A stretch of DNA of 64,000 nt, taken from assembly GCF_015644725.1 (NCBI RefSeq), contig NZ_CP064795.1, positions 494,501 to 558,500 on the forward strand. Reading direction: 5' to 3'. Below the pieces are notes generated by a model. That model had not been told where the DNA came from and ran no database searches. It saw only the letters and a list, made by a program, of their open reading frames with translations. Positions 38,712-48,239 of this stretch are shown in pieces. The position numbers were made by a program, and so were the translations under genes. How positions within the stretch are numbered: the first letter of the stretch is position 1; each line of letters opens with the position of its first letter. This DNA comes from Salinimonas marina. Its GTDB lineage: Bacteria; Pseudomonadota; Gammaproteobacteria; Enterobacterales; Alteromonadaceae.

Positions 38712-40145
38712 ATGAGCGGGGCCAGAGAACAGTTCGGAACGCGCATCGGATTTATTCTTGCGGCGGCGGGATCTGCCGTGGGGATCGGAAACCTGGTTGG
38801 GTTTCCGGTCGGCGCAGCCAAAAATGGCGGTGGCGCTTTTCTTTTGATGTACGCCATTTTTGTATTTGCCATTTGTCTCCCGGTGATGCTGGCCGAGATG
38901 ACAGTGGGCCGTCGCGCCCGCAAAGATCCACTGGGCACTTACCGGGAGCTTAGTAACAACTCGGGCGGCTGGAAACTGGCCGGCTGGTTGTCTATCCTCA
39001 CGCCCTTTATGATTGCCGTGTTTTATCTGGTCATTACCGTCTGGATTTTTGGCTATTTGTTTGAAGCGGTCACCGGCGATCTGGATGTGCTGGCGAACCC
39101 TGATACCTTCAACACCTTTATTAATTCACCTAAAGTCTTTTTGTACATGGCCGGGGTCTCGGCCATTGTGTATCTGATTTTGCAGGGCGGGGTTAAAGAA
39201 GGGATCGAAAAGGCGGCGAAGCTCCTGATGCCATCGCTTTTTTTGATGCTGCTGATACTGGTGGTGTTTGTACTTACCCGTGAAAACGCCATGGCCGGGG
39301 TAAAGTTTTACCTGATACCGGACTTTAGCAAGCTAACCGCTTCGGTGATCAACGGCGCGCTGTCTCAGGCATTCTTCTCGCTGTCGTTGGGGATGGGGAT
39401 TTTAATCACCTACGGTAGCTATATATCTAAAGATGCTGATGTGCCAAATTCTGCCAAGCTGGTGGCCATTACCGATACCGCGGTGGCATTTACGGCCGGG
39501 TTACTGATACTGCCCGCTATTTTTTCGTTTAACCCTGACACCAATCCGGCGGAGTTAAGCGAATCATCGATTGGCATGATCTTCACCTTTTTGCCAAAAA
39601 TATTCTTAGCGCTGCAAACCAGTATTGGCTATATAGGCGCGTCAATGGTTGCCAGCCTGTTCTTTCTACTGGTGTTTTTTGCGGCCATCACCTCGCTGGT
39701 CTCTATCTTTGAAGTGCCGGTAGCGGCACTGATGGAAGAAAAAGATGTGAGCCGTAAAAAAGCGCTGGTGATGCTGGGGCTGATATTGATTGCCCTTGGT
39801 GGATTCTGTGCGCTGTCTTTTGGTTTTGTTGAGTTTTTCACCAGCTTTACCCACTATGCAGGGGCCGATAAATCATTTTTCGATGTGGTGTATGATGTGT
39901 TCTATGACACCATATTACCCCTCAATGGTTTCCTGATCTGTATTTTTGTCATCTATCGCTGGAAGCGTCACAACCTGAATGAGGCTTTAGAAGAAGGGGC
40001 GCCAAACTACAAAGGCAGTCTGTTCGCCCGCTATGTAAATATGTCCCTGGGTACCTTTATTCCGGTGATCCTGGCGGTCATCTTTATTAATACGGTATGC
40101 CTGAAGTACTTTGGCTTTTCATTGTACTCGCTGGTGTCCGGTTAA
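38712..40145 (+). CDS. Sodium-dependent transporter, NSS family
   Basis: A neurotransmitter:sodium symporter (SLC6/LeuT-like) homologue of 477 residues with about eleven or twelve membrane helices. It begins with the family signature FGTRIGFILAAAGSAVGIGNLVGFP, in which the unwound part of helix 1 binds Na+ and substrate; ALSQAFFSLSLGMGILITYGSY is the matching helix 6 region. Substrate is probably an amino acid or similar small amine, coupled to the Na+ gradient that the Na+-NQR at 2.5-8.4 kb would supply. GAGGGGAAGC precedes the ATG. The last 4 bp overlap the convergent YeeZ-like gene. Confidence 0.92.
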   Translation: MSGAREQFGTRIGFILAAAGSAVGIGNLVGFPVGAAKNGGGAFLLMYAIFVFAICLPVMLAEMTVGRRARKDPLGTYRELSNNSGGWKLAGWLSILTPFMIAVFYLVITVWIFGYLFEAVTGDLDVLANPDTFNTFINSPKVFLYMAGVSAIVYLILQGGVKEGIEKAAKLLMPSLFLMLLILVVFVLTRENAMAGVKFYLIPDFSKLTASVINGALSQAFFSLSLGMGILITYGSYISKDADVPNSAKLVAITDTAVAFTAGLLILPAIFSFNPDTNPAELSESSIGMIFTFLPKIFLALQTSIGYIGASMVASLFFLLVFFAAITSLVSIFEVPVAALMEEKDVSRKKALVMLGLILIALGGFCALSFGFVEFFTSFTHYAGADKSFFDVVYDVFYDTILPLNGFLICIFVIYRWKRHNLNEALEEGAPNYKGSLFARYVNMSLGTFIPVILAVIFINTVCLKYFGFSLYSLVSG

Positions 40146-40954
40146 AGCATATCGTAGGGGTCGGCATAGATGGGTGCCACCCCTAGCTGCTTCCAGCTAT
40201 GTTGCGCATCAATGCGTTTGCCGGAAGCGGGCAGGGTATCAAAATCAAAATTAAATACGGGGGCCTCGAGCCCCTTTTTTTGTGCACTGGTATTGTAGAA
40301 ATGTCCCCGCTTGGGGTGTTTAAGCGCGCACAGATGCAACGCCGCACCGGTAATCGGAGTTTTCAGTAAACTCAGAATCGCCTGGCAAACATCAGCCTCA
40401 TGGACCAGATTGACCACCTGTTCCCCTTTATCCAGGCTGCGACCACTTAAAAAATGTATCGGATGACGATCAGCGCCAATCAGGCCAGCCAGCCTTATTA
40501 CCACAGATTTGTTGGCGTAATGCTGTTGCAGATAGTCTTCTATTTCAACATGAGCGCTACCTGAAGCCGTCACTGGCTGGCGAGCAGTTTGTTCAGTAAT
40601 GGTGCTGTTCTGGTCGCCATACACAGCAGTGGTGCTGATGAAAATAAGGTAGGTACTTCCGGCGGCAAAAAACGCATCAATTAATGTTTTCATGTTATCG
40701 ACAAAGGCCGGATCAAGAGGCTTTTTGCGAGCGCCAGGGGGGATATTCAAAATAACCGGGCTGGCGCCATTGGTGCGGCTGAGTGCTTGGGGGTCATCTC
40801 CTAGCAAATAACAATGAGGCAATACCTGGAGCTGACTTAACCGGGCCGCGTTATCAGCGCTGCGGGTGGTACCCAGCACCTGATACTCAGACGGCAAGCG
40901 GCGTACCAGGTGCTGACCCAGCCAGCCGCAGCCACATAATGTCAAATTAGTCAT
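40142..40954 (-). CDS. NAD(P)-dependent epimerase-like protein (YeeZ type)
   Basis: A 270-residue extended-SDR-like protein. It opens with the short nucleotide-binding motif CGCGWLGQHLVRRL, a form seen in YeeZ-type proteins; FISTTAVYGDQN gives the S/T and Tyr region of the active site, and VIRLAGLIGADRHP, NLVHEADVCQAIL and GKRIDAQHSWKQLG fit the extended family. YeeZ substrates are unknown. There is no signal peptide. The gene is probably monocistronic, its end overlapping the convergent transporter gene by 4 bp. Confidence 0.82.
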   Translation of the reverse strand: MTNLTLCGCGWLGQHLVRRLPSEYQVLGTTRSADNAARLSQLQVLPHCYLLGDDPQALSRTNGASPVILNIPPGARKKPLDPAFVDNMKTLIDAFFAAGSTYLIFISTTAVYGDQNSTITEQTARQPVTASGSAHVEIEDYLQQHYANKSVVIRLAGLIGADRHPIHFLSGRSLDKGEQVVNLVHEADVCQAILSLLKTPITGAALHLCALKHPKRGHFYNTSAQKKGLEAPVFNFDFDTLPASGKRIDAQHSWKQLGVAPIYADPYDML

Positions 40955-41010
40955 CGTTATCGCGTCGTTGATAAAACACTACGCTATCCTACCACGCTAT
41001 GTTGGCCGCT

Positions 41011-41799
41011 TTACATTTTTGACGAGTCAGACTTAACATTGAGTATATTAAACTGCTCCAGGCCGGTGACATGATCCTGAAGTTTGTTTTCGTAGTGGTC
41101 GGCCTGATACAAAATTTCACATAAGTCTTCAGCTTTGGTTTCGATAGCGTCAGCCTGACCTTCTATGCGCTGCTCCATATCTTCGCCAAAGGCTTCCATC
41201 CGTTCCCCAAAATCTTCCATGCTTTCCTCACCACTGAGCATTTGGGCGCCCAGGCTCATCAATATACGGCCGGTCGCACGCTCCGCCAAATCTTCGATAC
41301 GTTGTTCAAATTCGCTGGCCCAGGCTTGCCCGGTCCACCCTGACTCTTTTGTATCGTGGCGGGTGATTTTAAAATGGCCGTCTTTAGACTCGAATTTTTG
41401 CTTCAGTTCGCTACGCATATCATCAAAAGCTGTCTGAAAATCTTGAATCAGTTCATCATCTTCTCCCAGCAGCTGTCCGAAGGTTTCGATAAGGGCACTG
41501 TTGGCCAGAGATAACGCATCAGACGCAAGCGTCATGGTCAGGGGCACGGCTTCACTAATCGAATCGTAATAGCCGCTTACCCACTCCTGTTGTCTGGCCG
41601 TCAGTGACACCGCTTCGCGATTGATGGTCAGGTCATGATCCTTACTGATGGTAACCACATCGCCATTGGTTTGGGTCAGGGTTAACAAGGTGGGGGTGTA
41701 TTCAAGATCGCCGTTGATATTGATATCACAGTCGGTATCACTGTGAGCCAGCACCGATGACGTGGTGAGCAACAATAAAGCAATAGCCGTCAGTTTCAT
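41011..41799 (-). CDS. YggN-like DUF2884 periplasmic protein
   Basis: A 262-residue exported protein: signal peptide MKLTAIALLLLTTSSVLA, then the DUF2884 (YggN) body that begins with CDININGDLEYTP and runs VTISKDHDLTINREAVSLTARQQ. The middle and C-terminal parts are highly acidic and predicted helical (SMEDFGERMEAFGEDMEQRIEGQAD), consistent with a coiled coil or amphipathic stalk. The mature N-terminal cysteine and a late ALDLCEIL-type cysteine could form a disulfide. The function of YggN is unknown. It is a single gene, with 56 bp to the YeeZ-like gene. Confidence 0.85.
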   Translation of the reverse strand: MKLTAIALLLLTTSSVLAHSDTDCDININGDLEYTPTLLTLTQTNGDVVTISKDHDLTINREAVSLTARQQEWVSGYYDSISEAVPLTMTLASDALSLANSALIETFGQLLGEDDELIQDFQTAFDDMRSELKQKFESKDGHFKITRHDTKESGWTGQAWASEFEQRIEDLAERATGRILMSLGAQMLSGEESMEDFGERMEAFGEDMEQRIEGQADAIETKAEDLCEILYQADHYENKLQDHVTGLEQFNILNVKSDSSKM

Positions 41800-42118
41800 G
41801 ATAATTCCTTGTTATAGATAAACAGTTATAACCGATAGAGCACCCACCGTGCCACTTAGAAATAACTATTAATAATCAATAGATTAGTCAGATTTATTGA
41901 GTTAAGCAGGACGCCTGGTGCGGTATTTTTCGTCAGATAGGCTAAAATGTGGCAAATCCCACACCCACCAGGACTAAAGAAGGGGTGTTGATTATTGTGC
42001 GGTTAAAATAGGCTTTTTGGTGGGCCTCATGCATAATAAAGCAACAAAATGAACAGGTTGACTGTCGGGGTTTATCCATAGACGCCGGCAAATTGATGTA
42101 GCTTATAGAGGATTTATC
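41800..42118. other. Divergent intergenic region, no gene seen
   Basis: A stretch of 319 bp between the YggN-like gene (minus strand) and a small membrane protein gene (plus strand). It is AT-rich near the YggN start. No RNA gene, terminator or clear operator was identified. It must contain promoters for both neighbours, but I cannot place them with confidence. Confidence 0.4.
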
Positions 42119-42310
42119 ATGGGCGAATGGCTTTCAGCACTGGGTTTTGGGATTGGATTAGTCGCATTTGTGTTGGGTGCGACCAGTATCATCATGGGGT
42201 TTAGCACCACAGAATCCGGCAATATCGGGATGCAAAAAAAAATCGAGTACGGCTTCTTTGGGGTCACCGGCCTGGTTTTGTGCCTGCTGATGGGCTACGC
42301 TCTGGCGTAA
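42119..42310 (+). CDS. Small two-helix membrane protein, unknown
   Basis: A 63-residue protein with two predicted membrane helices (about residues 8-28 and 44-62) joined by a short polar loop (STTESGNIGMQKKIEYG). I recognise no family. Support for it being real: AGAGGATTTATC before the ATG, a codon bias like its neighbours, and no competing gene on either strand. It stands alone between a divergent YggN-like gene and the convergent MscS gene. Composition could fit a small stress-induced or channel-associated membrane protein, but that is speculation. Confidence 0.65.
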   Translation: MGEWLSALGFGIGLVAFVLGATSIIMGFSTTESGNIGMQKKIEYGFFGVTGLVLCLLMGYALA

Positions 42311-42351
42311 CCCACTCTACGCAGCCCTGGTAGCAGGCTGTTACCGGACGG

Positions 42352-43647
42352 TTATGACGTGCCCGCCGGTAACGTCATGGTGGGTTTTTCAGCGCGATTG
42401 GCCACCATAATATGGCTGTCGCGCTGATAGGCGCGCAGGTCAAAGGTGTCGAGCATCGCCAGGACATGATCAAATATCTCTGCCTGCACCGATTCATAAT
42501 TGGTCCAGGACTTTTCGATACTGAAACAATACAACTCCAGCGGCAGTCCTAGTTCGTTCGGCGGCAGCTGCCGCACCATGTAGGTAAGCGACTGATTTAT
42601 CTTGGGGTGTTTACTCAAATAATTTTGCAGATAGGCCCGAAAGGTACCGATGTTGGTCAGTCGGCGGCTATTGAGCAAATCGGTCTCATCAATATCATAA
42701 TCTTTGTGATAGACCCGCAGCTCATTTAATTTTTTATCAATATATTCTGATAAATACCGAATTTTTCCAAAGCGCTCCAGCATCGCGTCATCGCACAATT
42801 TAATGGAATGAATATCTATATAAATGGCGCGTTTGATGCGGCGTCCGCCTGACTCCTCCATACCCCGCCAGTTTTTTACGGCTTCGTTAGTTAAGGAGTA
42901 AGTCGGCAATGTAGAAATGGTCATATCCCAGTTCTGTACTTTTACATTGGTCAGGCCAATCTCCTGAATTTCACCATCTACCTCGTATTTGGTTAGCTGA
43001 ATCCAGTCGCCATTTTTAAACATACGGTTGGCGGCAATCTGTATGCCGGCCACAAAACCCAAAATAGTGTCGCGAAAAATCAGCAACAACACAGCTGCCA
43101 GTGCGGTCAGACCTGACAATATAAGCAGCGGATTGCGCTCGATAATAATCGAGATACTGAGCAGCAGCACCAGAATAGAAAACATCAGTTTGCCGACCTG
43201 AATAAAGCCGGTAATCGAGGCGCGGTTGGCCAGATAGGACGCGTTGTACATATATTCCAGCGTCGATAACAGCGAGAAAATCGTCAGCAGGGCGGTATAC
43301 ATCATATACAGCAAGGATGTTTTCACCAGCAAGCCATGCAGCAGCCCGGTTTCTTCAATTAACACCGGTGTCATTAAATAGATGGTCAGGGCGGGAGCCA
43401 GATGGACCAGCCGGGTGAAAAAACCATGTGCCAGAAGCGCATCGTCCCAGCCACTCTTGGTTTTTTTGATGAGTCGCTCAGCATAAAAGTTAACCAGTAA
43501 CCGCACCACAATATACACCAGCAACGCTATGGTAACGATAACCGCGGCGGCCAACAGCTTGTACATGGTGTCGTCCGGATTTATTGATGGGATCAGCTTT
43601 TCAAGAAAAGACTGAAATAACGCCCGGCCAGAATCAGAAAGTTCCAC
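42352..43647 (-). CDS. Mechanosensitive ion channel of the MscS/YbdG family
   Basis: A 431-residue inner-membrane channel of the MscS superfamily. Several N-terminal helices (five or so within residues 25-190) precede the pore-lining helix and the MscS core: LLIFRDTILGFVAGIQIAAN, NRMFKNGDWIQL, EVDGEIQEIGLTNVKVQNWDMT and IPT/LPTYSLTNEAVKNWRGM. The YPDLVxxLxRQLPP-like segment LTYMVRQLPPNELGLPLELYCFS matches YbdG rather than MscS itself. It should open under membrane tension during osmotic downshock. It starts one base into the stop of the acyltransferase gene upstream, so the three genes 45451-42352 form one operon. Confidence 0.9.
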   Translation of the reverse strand: MELSDSGRALFQSFLEKLIPSINPDDTMYKLLAAAVIVTIALLVYIVVRLLVNFYAERLIKKTKSGWDDALLAHGFFTRLVHLAPALTIYLMTPVLIEETGLLHGLLVKTSLLYMMYTALLTIFSLLSTLEYMYNASYLANRASITGFIQVGKLMFSILVLLLSISIIIERNPLLILSGLTALAAVLLLIFRDTILGFVAGIQIAANRMFKNGDWIQLTKYEVDGEIQEIGLTNVKVQNWDMTISTLPTYSLTNEAVKNWRGMEESGGRRIKRAIYIDIHSIKLCDDAMLERFGKIRYLSEYIDKKLNELRVYHKDYDIDETDLLNSRRLTNIGTFRAYLQNYLSKHPKINQSLTYMVRQLPPNELGLPLELYCFSIEKSWTNYESVQAEIFDHVLAMLDTFDLRAYQRDSHIMVANRAEKPTMTLPAGTS

Positions 43648-44540
43648 TATTTATTCCCCAACAAAAAAGATATGCGTTGATCTTTTGCTTTCCAAAGACC
43701 ATTGAGCCAATGCTGAAATTGCGTGCGGTAGGTGTCGTCATTGAAATAGTCACCCTGGGTGTGGGGTGGTACCTCAAGCACATTGACATCGATAATAATA
43801 TGGCGCATTTGTCCACACAGCATGGCCATCATCGGATGCTTTCGGTTTTCAGGATACACCAATGAAATATCCAGTATATTTGTGAAAAGATCACCCATGG
43901 TCGCCAGGGTAAAAGCCACCCCTCCGGCTTTGGGCGGCAGTAAACAGTTAAAGCCACTGTTGCGCATGGCATGTTTGGAAGGAGTAAAACGGGTGCCTTC
44001 CACAAAATTAATCACCGTGGTGGGGGAGTGCACAAACTTTTGGCAGTAGCGACGGGTGGTTTCGATATCTTTGCCTTTAAGGTGGGGGTGTTTGGTCACA
44101 TGCGCGGCGGAGTAACGCCGCATAAAAGGCATATCCAACGCCCAGGCACCCAGGCCTACAAAAGGAAGCCAGATAAGTTCCTTCTTAAGAAAAAACTTGG
44201 GTGCGGGAAAGCGCTCACTGGCCAGCTCTATCAGCAAAATAATATCCAGATAACTTAAGTGATTGGCCACAATCAAATACCAGTTGTCCCGGGATACGGG
44301 GTCGCTGAACCGGCGCTCAATCACCACCGGATTAAACGCACGAATCAGCCATACACTAACCTTGCCGAAGGTCAGTAAAAAATGCTGCATAAGTATTGCC
44401 AGCAACTGCTGAACAGGTGCCACCGGGATCAAAAACCGAATCAGTCCAAAACCGATGATCAGACTGCCCCACAGGGCAAGGTTAACGATTTGGGCACTGA
44501 TGTGAACAATAAAAATAAACGGAGCTAATACAACTTTCAT
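43647..44540 (-). CDS. YihG-like 1-acyl-glycerol-phosphate acyltransferase (copy 2)
   Basis: A PlsC-superfamily acyltransferase of 297 residues, membrane-bound by an N-terminal hydrophobic region. Motif I is VANHLSYLDII (the H-x4-D catalytic pair), followed by KKELIWLPFVGLGAWALDMPFMRRYSAAHV, and motif III is NFVEGTRFTPSKHA. These match the YihG subgroup, which works in phospholipid or lysophospholipid acylation. It overlaps the next upstream paralogue by 4 bp (ATGA) and the MscS gene by 1 bp, so all three are coupled. The two paralogues share the KGK(D/E)(I/M)ETTRR block, suggesting an old duplication. Confidence 0.87.
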   Translation of the reverse strand: MKVVLAPFIFIVHISAQIVNLALWGSLIIGFGLIRFLIPVAPVQQLLAILMQHFLLTFGKVSVWLIRAFNPVVIERRFSDPVSRDNWYLIVANHLSYLDIILLIELASERFPAPKFFLKKELIWLPFVGLGAWALDMPFMRRYSAAHVTKHPHLKGKDIETTRRYCQKFVHSPTTVINFVEGTRFTPSKHAMRNSGFNCLLPPKAGGVAFTLATMGDLFTNILDISLVYPENRKHPMMAMLCGQMRHIIIDVNVLEVPPHTQGDYFNDDTYRTQFQHWLNGLWKAKDQRISFLLGNK

Positions 44541-45451
44541 AGTGGTGTTTGTGTAGAGTTTAACGACGTCAGTAGGTTATCTTTTTGGGTCCAGCGTTGA
44601 TTCAACCAGGTCTGAAAACGGGCCCGCTGCGCTGGATCTGAAAAATAGGTATCACTGAAAAAGCCGCCTTGGGTGATATCACTGATTGGGGTTACATCGA
44701 TATGCACCCGCACCTGGCTGACCCGGCCACTCACAAAATCCCAGAAGGACGGTACGCCCTGGGGGTAATCAATGGTGACATCAATCAGTTTATGTAACTT
44801 GTCACCCATCGCTGAGAGCACAAAGGCGATCCCTCCGGCCCGCGGTTTTAACAGGTGGGTAAACGGTGACTGCTGTTTTTGATGCTTACATTCAGTGAAT
44901 CGTGTGCCTTCCACAAAGTTCATGATACTGACCGGCTTATGCTGAAACTTTTCACAGGCCCGGCGCGTGGTTTCCATGTCTTTCCCTTTCATATGGGGAT
45001 TTTTAGCCAGAAAGTCTTTGGTATAACGGCGCATAAAAGGAAAGTCGAGTGCCCACCAGGCTAACCCCAGCACCGGCACCCAAATCAGTTCTTTTTTAAG
45101 AAAAAACTTTAAAAATGGAATTTTGCGATTGAAAACCCGTTGCAACACCAAGATATCAACCCAGGACTGATGATTCGCCGTGACCAAATACCAGTCTTGT
45201 GGTGATACCTGGTCTAATCCTGACACCTGCCATCGGGTGCGACTGAAAAGTTGCTGGTTAAAGTAGTTAACACTGATCCACGCCGTAGCACACCCATCGA
45301 GCAGGTAAGTGATAAAACGCTGCCAGCCAGACAGCGGAATCAATTTACAGATCGACAATAAAAAAATCGGTGTCGCCCAGAACACCGTATTCACAACATA
45401 AAATATAAGTGACAGAGACCCAATCAAATGGTGGCCCAGGTTTTTAAGCAT
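44537..45451 (-). CDS. YihG-like 1-acyl-glycerol-phosphate acyltransferase (copy 1)
   Basis: First gene of the three-gene minus-strand operon: a 304-residue PlsC-superfamily acyltransferase of the YihG group. The catalytic motif is TANHQSWVDILVL (H-x4-D), the lipid-contacting block FFLKKELIWVPVLGLAWWAL follows, and motif III is NFVEGTRFTECKHQ. An N-terminal helix (about residues 8-35) anchors it. Identity with the following paralogue is visible in many blocks (RRYTKDF/RRYSAAH, FLKKELIW). Substrate preference of either copy cannot be told from sequence. The start ATG lies after AGAGGTAAATGCC. Confidence 0.88.
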   Translation of the reverse strand: MLKNLGHHLIGSLSLIFYVVNTVFWATPIFLLSICKLIPLSGWQRFITYLLDGCATAWISVNYFNQQLFSRTRWQVSGLDQVSPQDWYLVTANHQSWVDILVLQRVFNRKIPFLKFFLKKELIWVPVLGLAWWALDFPFMRRYTKDFLAKNPHMKGKDMETTRRACEKFQHKPVSIMNFVEGTRFTECKHQKQQSPFTHLLKPRAGGIAFVLSAMGDKLHKLIDVTIDYPQGVPSFWDFVSGRVSQVRVHIDVTPISDITQGGFFSDTYFSDPAQRARFQTWLNQRWTQKDNLLTSLNSTQTPL

Positions 45452-45532
45452 GGCATTTACCTCTAATATTAGATGGTTAGTGTAAACGAGATTGAACTAA
45501 AAGCCGATAGAGCCTTTACTGTTAATAACTAA

Positions 45533-46696
<1,164 letters not shown>

Positions 46697-46701
46697 TCCA
46701 G

Positions 46702-47538
46702 GTGGAATTAGTAAGCGAAAACCGGGCCTTCGGAGGCACCCATAGCCGCTACAGTCATGCCTCGGCTACGGTAAATTGTGACATGACCTTTGCGGTATTT
46801 TTGCCACCCTTTGCCTCGGCGGATAATCCGGTGCCGGTGCTGTACTGGTTATCGGGCCTCACCTGCAATGACGAAAACTTCATGCAAAAAGCAGGGGCAA
46901 TGAAGCTGGCGGCGCAACTGGGGATGGCGATTGTGGCCCCTGACACCAGTCCCAGGGGCGACCATGTAGCAGATGTCGACAGCTATGATATGGGCAAAGG
47001 TGCAGGGTTTTATGTCAACGCAACCCAGTCTCCCTACGCTGAGCATTATCAGATGTATGACTATGTCACCAAAGAGTTACCGGCGCTAATTGAAAGGGAA
47101 TTTCCGGTGACCCGGGAGCGTGCGATCAGCGGCCATTCTATGGGTGGTCACGGCGCATTGGTGATTGCGCTGCGTAATCCCAAACAGTATGTATCAGTGT
47201 CGGCCTTCAGTCCGGTGGCAAATCCGGTGAATTGTCCCTGGGGTAAGCAGGCATTTAGTGCCTACCTGGGCGATAATGAACAAGATTGGCGAGGGTATGA
47301 TGCGTCGGTGCTGCTGGCCGAAAAGCAACATTACATCCCGATGCTGGTAGAGCAGGGCCGAAGCGATCAGTTTTTAACTGAACAGCTCAAGCCGGAGGCT
47401 CTGATCAGCGCCGCGCAACAATCAGATACTCAGCTGACCCTCAATATGCATGAAGGCTATGATCATAGTTATTTCTTCATCGCCTCGTTTATTGATGAGC
47501 ATCTGCAGTTTCATGCGGCCAATCTGGGGTTGATATAA
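46702..47538 (+). CDS. fghA: S-formylglutathione hydrolase
   Basis: A serine esterase that splits S-formylglutathione into formate and glutathione, completing the formaldehyde detoxification started by FrmA. The alpha/beta-hydrolase nucleophile is Ser in SGHSMGGHGAL, with the oxyanion segment YWLSGLTCNDENF; the acid and base are in VEQGRSDQFL and EGYDHSYFFI. GTG 46702 is chosen as start because MELVSENRAFGGTHSRYSH aligns with the family N-terminus. Length 278 residues. The 5-bp gap to frmA and the terminator that follows define a two-gene operon. No FrmR-type regulator lies nearby. Confidence 0.96.
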   Translation: MELVSENRAFGGTHSRYSHASATVNCDMTFAVFLPPFASADNPVPVLYWLSGLTCNDENFMQKAGAMKLAAQLGMAIVAPDTSPRGDHVADVDSYDMGKGAGFYVNATQSPYAEHYQMYDYVTKELPALIEREFPVTRERAISGHSMGGHGALVIALRNPKQYVSVSAFSPVANPVNCPWGKQAFSAYLGDNEQDWRGYDASVLLAEKQHYIPMLVEQGRSDQFLTEQLKPEALISAAQQSDTQLTLNMHEGYDHSYFFIASFIDEHLQFHAANLGLI

Positions 47539-47560
47539 CCGCGTTTGGCGCGGCAAGATA

Positions 47561-47592
47561 AAAAAAGGTGAGCTACTGGCTCACCTTTTTTT
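47561..47592 (+). terminator. Rho-independent terminator after fghA
   Basis: The long stem AAAAAAGGTGAGC/GCTCACCTTTTTT with a 5-nt loop and T run follows the fghA stop by 22 bp. Because of the A and T tails it may work in both directions, ending the convergent minus-strand gene as well. Confidence 0.88.
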
Positions 47593-47647
47593 GTTATTTT
47601 ATGTTGGTTTGGGCGCGCCGGCCACTCAACCTTTAAAAGCAAGACAA

Positions 47648-48139
47648 TCAGGCAATAGCCCGGCTTAGCGAGATCCACTGCGCCCGGCGCAACGCGACCG
47701 AACGGCTGATGGGCCAGGACATCTTCACAAAATGGTGGGTTTTAACCTTCGCCAGCCGTGAAAATGAATAGTCCGTGGGCAACCCGGCGGCATGCAAAAA
47801 ATGACTGACCATGTGCTGGTAGTCTTGTTTGTAGGCAGCAAACTTCTCACTCATCAACAGACTGTAAGCCTTTAATGCAATGGCCTCATTAGCACGCTTT
47901 ACCCTGGCCCCGGCCCCCACAATGAGCAGGATCAGGCAAGTAAGCCCCAATACATTAGGTAAAGTGGCGATGGCACTCAAGGTCGGATACACGCTTAGTT
48001 TACGTGCATATAGCTGATCAAAATTTTCGTAGGTGCTGTAACTTAGGGTCAGAATCAGCAATACACTGCCAATGACCACCCACGTCAACAGTTTCAGGCT
48101 TTGCTCCCGAAAATAAACGGCTTCTTCAAGTTCACTCAT
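47648..48139 (-). CDS. Unknown membrane protein
   Basis: A 163-residue protein with two predicted helices (about residues 17-35 and 59-77) and a basic, amphipathic C-terminal half (EKFAAYKQDYQHMVSHFLHAAGL ... RRAQWISLSRAIA). I recognise no family. It starts with an acidic stretch MSELEEAVYFREQSLKLL. Its genomic place, between the formaldehyde operon terminator and the TonB receptor gene, gives no functional hint. Both the length and an unbroken frame support it as a real gene; no obvious ribosome-binding site is visible. Confidence 0.6.
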   Translation of the reverse strand: MSELEEAVYFREQSLKLLTWVVIGSVLLILTLSYSTYENFDQLYARKLSVYPTLSAIATLPNVLGLTCLILLIVGAGARVKRANEAIALKAYSLLMSEKFAAYKQDYQHMVSHFLHAAGLPTDYSFSRLAKVKTHHFVKMSWPISRSVALRRAQWISLSRAIA

Positions 48140-48239
48140 GATCTGGGCCTGATAAGGGTCACAATTTATATTATGCTAGCGCGATCAATAAGGGCCGCGC
48201 AATCCTGCGCCTGGGCGACCCGGGTCAATTTGCAGTATG

